Source: Paracoccaceae bacterium
GTDB taxonomy: Bacteria; Pseudomonadota; Alphaproteobacteria; Rhodobacterales; Rhodobacteraceae
DNA: 8,491 nt
NCBI GenBank assembly: GCA_009920815.1
Contig: RFZH01000095.1
Coordinates: 1 to 8,491 of the forward strand
Direction: 5' to 3'
In this document: one piece after another, positions 6,853 through 8,491 of the stretch
Numbering within the stretch: position 1 is the first letter of the stretch
Layout: every line of letters begins with the position of its first letter
Position numbers and translations under genes: made by a program
The notes under the pieces: generated by a model
Told to the model about the DNA's origin: nothing
Seen by the model: only the letters and a program-made list of their open reading frames with translations
The model's database searches: none

Positions 6853-7947
6853 TCAGTTTGTGTAACCGTGCAGATCAAAGGTTTGGTCATATCCAAATAG
6901 CGCCGCACTGCCGCCGGTGTGTAAAAAGACGACATTGTCCATACCATCGAAATAACCTTCGCGGACTTGGTCAATCAGCCCATCCAAACCCTTGCCAGAA
7001 TAGACTGGGTCAAACAAAAGACCTTCGGTGCGGGCCAGCAACTTAACCGCGCTTATCATACCTTCGGTTGGGATGCCGTAACCGGACCCGACATAATCGC
7101 AATTTGCACGCACCGCTTCGCGATCAATCGAGATACCTGTCCCGATGTGGTCAGCAGTCCGCACCGCGAGATCATAGACCATGCCTTCCTGTTTTTCTTG
7201 GGGCGCACGAACACCAATGCCCAAGAGATGAATATCGCTTTTCACCGCAGCGAGACCCGTCACCAAACCAGCTTGCGTGCCAGAGCTGCCCGTTGCATGC
7301 ACAAGCGCATCGATTTTCAAACCGTTATTTTCTGCTTGGTCAATCAATTCACGGGCACAATTCACATAGCCCAGAGCACCAATCGGGTTAGAACCACCAC
7401 CTGGTATGATGTAAGGCTTTGCGCCACCTGCGCGCAGTTTTTCTGCAAGCGCCTCCATTTCGGCATTCATATCAGCACCGCCTGGCCGTTTCGAAACCGA
7501 AGCCCCATGTAGGCGATCCAGCAACACGTTGCCATTCAGGTTATAGTTGATTTCATTTGATCCGGTACGATCCTCAAGCAGAATATGACAGGCCATTCCA
7601 ACCTTTGCCGCCGCTGCCGCGGTTTGTCGCGCATGATTTGATTGTGTGGCGCCTTGGGTGATGATCGTATCTGCGCCGTTTTCGATCGCATCAGCAATCA
7701 AAAATTCCAACTTGCGGGTTTTATTGCCACCTGATGATAATCCAGTGCAATCATCGCGCTTGACCCATAGGCGCGGTCCGCCCAATTCTTCGCTTAGGCG
7801 ATCCATCGGTTCAAGAGGCGTCGGCAGGTGCCCAAGTGCAACGCGCGGAAAGCGCGCAAGGGCGATCGAAAGATCCTTGCATCTGCTCAGCATCAATTCT
7901 GACCGATGCGCGGATAAATGTTCAAGTGTTTCTGTTTGCTCTACCAC
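6853..7947 (-). CDS. cuyA: PLP-dependent L-cysteate sulfo-lyase / D-cysteine desulfhydrase family enzyme (CuyA-like)
   Basis: Fold-type II PLP enzyme of 364 residues from the GTG at 7945-7947. L-cysteate sulfo-lyase yields pyruvate, sulfite and ammonium; the known CuyA also desulfurates D-cysteine. Landmarks, numbered from the GTG: GGNKTRKLE with PLP Lys76, TQSNHARQ (101-108), the phosphate loop GSSGTQAG (220-227), DPVYSGKG (313-320) and LHTGG (342-346). The Ser of VYSGKG and the Thr of LHTGG are the residues associated with D-cysteine desulfhydrase-type enzymes, where ACC deaminases carry Glu and Leu, so ACC deaminase is disfavoured. An in-frame ATG at 8028 would leave almost no room for the promoter and lacks a ribosome binding site. 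The GTG has GAAGGGG about six bases upstream; the internal ATG at 7893 has none. The neighbouring LysR gene and the CuyZ-type exporter favour cysteate, but desulfhydrase activity cannot be excluded. Confidence 0.85.
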   Translation of the reverse strand: MVEQTETLEHLSAHRSELMLSRCKDLSIALARFPRVALGHLPTPLEPMDRLSEELGGPRLWVKRDDCTGLSSGGNKTRKLEFLIADAIENGADTIITQGATQSNHARQTAAAAAKVGMACHILLEDRTGSNEINYNLNGNVLLDRLHGASVSKRPGGADMNAEMEALAEKLRAGGAKPYIIPGGGSNPIGALGYVNCARELIDQAENNGLKIDALVHATGSSGTQAGLVTGLAAVKSDIHLLGIGVRAPQEKQEGMVYDLAVRTADHIGTGISIDREAVRANCDYVGSGYGIPTEGMISAVKLLARTEGLLFDPVYSGKGLDGLIDQVREGYFDGMDNVVFLHTGGSAALFGYDQTFDLHGYTN

Positions 7948-8056
7948 GTGAGGCCCCTTCTTAAATTTCAGGCAAACTATTTCAAAGGTTAAATCAAAAA
8001 AACAGTGCTTTTTTCTTTGTCTGCCCATATAAAAAGTATGAGTGGGAGGAATTCAC
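7948..8056. promoter_or_regulatory. Divergent promoter/operator region between the PLP enzyme gene and the LysR gene
   Basis: A 109-base AT-rich region between two divergent starts, the classic site of LysR-type control. It contains an imperfect dyad AAC...GTT at 7975-7990 (10 of 16 positions symmetric), two TTTCA direct repeats 14 bases apart (7967-7971 and 7981-7985 approximately), and an A7 run (7996-8002) facing a T6 run (8009-8014). ATATAAAAAGTATGAG ahead of the regulator may hold its -10 element. No hexamer pair with ideal spacing is obvious for the PLP enzyme gene, as expected of an activator-dependent promoter. The operator assignment is tentative. Confidence 0.5.
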
Positions 8057-8491
8057 ATGGACATGCGTTGGTTTGATGACGTTCTGGTTTTGCTAGAAGA
8101 AAAAAACATGACACGCGCTGCAGAGCGTCGAAACATTACACAACCTGCGTTTTCGCGACGCATCCGAAGCTTTGAAGACTGGCTCGGCCTTGACATCTTG
8201 GTGCGTAAAAAAAATAGCATCGATATCAACCCTGCCCTAACCCAAAACGAAGCCGAAATCCGCCTGTTTGTCGCGCGGTTGAACGAGCTAAAGTTAAAGA
8301 TCGCACATCATGATCCAGCGGCATCCATTGTGCCAATCGCCGCGCAACACACGCCTGTATTTTCAACTTTTCCAGATATGGCCCTGCAGGCAAAATCTGC
8401 GTTTCCTCGGGTTCAATTCCGTGTCCGCGCCGGCAACCTAAGCGATTGTGTCGCGATGTTTTTGCGGGGCGATACAAGCATGCTTTTGTGC
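8057..8491 (+). CDS. LysR-type transcriptional regulator, N-terminal part, runs off the window
   Basis: The frame opens at the ATG at 8057 with GGGAGGA six bases upstream and stays open to the right edge (145 codons). The N-terminal winged helix-turn-helix of the LysR family is clear: FDDVLVLLEEKNMTRAAERR (6-25), then NITQPAFSRRIRSFEDWLG (26-44) as the recognition helix and following turn, and LDILVRKK. The LTEAG-like end of the domain is degenerate here (INPALTQNE). The start of the ligand-binding domain follows from about residue 88 (PIAAQHTPVFSTFP). Divergent placement next to the CuyA-like gene indicates that it controls the minus-strand operon and probably itself, with the imported compound or a metabolite as inducer (inference). 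Its remaining sequence lies outside the window. Confidence 0.92.
   Translation, partial: MDMRWFDDVLVLLEEKNMTRAAERRNITQPAFSRRIRSFEDWLGLDILVRKKNSIDINPALTQNEAEIRLFVARLNELKLKIAHHDPAASIVPIAAQHTPVFSTFPDMALQAKSAFPRVQFRVRAGNLSDCVAMFLRGDTSMLLC

Noticed and set aside
6967..7512. Plus-strand open frame of about 180 codons across the PLP enzyme gene
   Set aside because: Antisense to a well-conserved enzyme with intact motifs; the translation has no recognisable family and unusual composition.
7948..8028. Extension of the PLP enzyme to an ATG at 8028
   Set aside because: The extra 27 residues (with KKHCFFDL and KFKKG) do not resemble the family, there is no ribosome binding site, and the start would lie 28 bases from the divergent LysR start.
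8226..8477. Minus-strand open frame opposite the LysR gene
   Set aside because: The plus-strand frame has a strong ribosome binding site and a clear LysR helix-turn-helix; the minus frame is its shadow.

Overview
The window looks like a chromosomal segment of a marine alphaproteobacterium, most likely a member of the Rhodobacterales (Roseobacter group) with roughly half G+C. This rests on recognisable family resemblances: a CuyA-like desulfonating PLP enzyme next to a TmoXWV/ProXVW-type uptake system with a Roseobacter-style permease. Codon use fits but does not prove it. No tRNA, rRNA, CRISPR array or insertion sequence was seen.

Layout. Bases 1-713 (+) hold the C-terminal part of a DppF/OppF-type peptide ABC transporter ATPase that begins outside the window. 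It is convergent with everything that follows up to about 7947, which all lies on the minus strand. Reading the minus strand in the direction of transcription, the genes are: (i) a PLP enzyme of the L-cysteate sulfo-lyase / D-cysteine desulfhydrase family (6853-7947); (ii) a periplasmic quaternary-amine binding protein (5849-6808); (iii) its ATPase with a C-terminal CBS-like region (4714-5769); (iv) a membrane component read in two frames, an N-terminal part (4112-4717) and a permease part (3327-4202); (v) an alpha/beta hydrolase (2608-3330); (vi) a UPF0324/YeiH-family exporter of the SuyZ/CuyZ type (1536-2522); and (vii) two tandem, paralogous Lin0512-family small proteins (1096-1461 and 731-1099). 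At the right edge a divergent LysR-type regulator (8057 to beyond 8491, +) shares a 109-base intergenic region with the PLP enzyme gene.

How the genes may work together (inference). Several junctions overlap by four bases (ATPase/N-terminal part, permease/hydrolase, and the two Lin0512 genes), and the other gaps are short, so the minus-strand genes look like one or two operons under the LysR protein. A CuyA-like lyase that releases sulfite, ammonium and pyruvate, together with a putative sulfite exporter of the CuyZ/SuyZ family, matches the known cysteate catabolic pair of Ruegeria (Silicibacter) pomeroyi. Here a betaine/TMAO-type ABC importer and a hydrolase lie between the two. This suggests that the imported compound is a zwitterionic or amine-containing sulfonate, or a precursor that must be hydrolysed. 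That substrate is a hypothesis, not something the sequence proves.

The main oddity is in the permease: a -1 type reading-frame break near 4202-4225 separates the N-terminal domain from the permease domain. This may be a frameshift, a small deletion or a sequencing error, and it decides whether the importer works. A second oddity is a perfect 11-bp hairpin, without a T tract, between the binding-protein gene and the ATPase gene.
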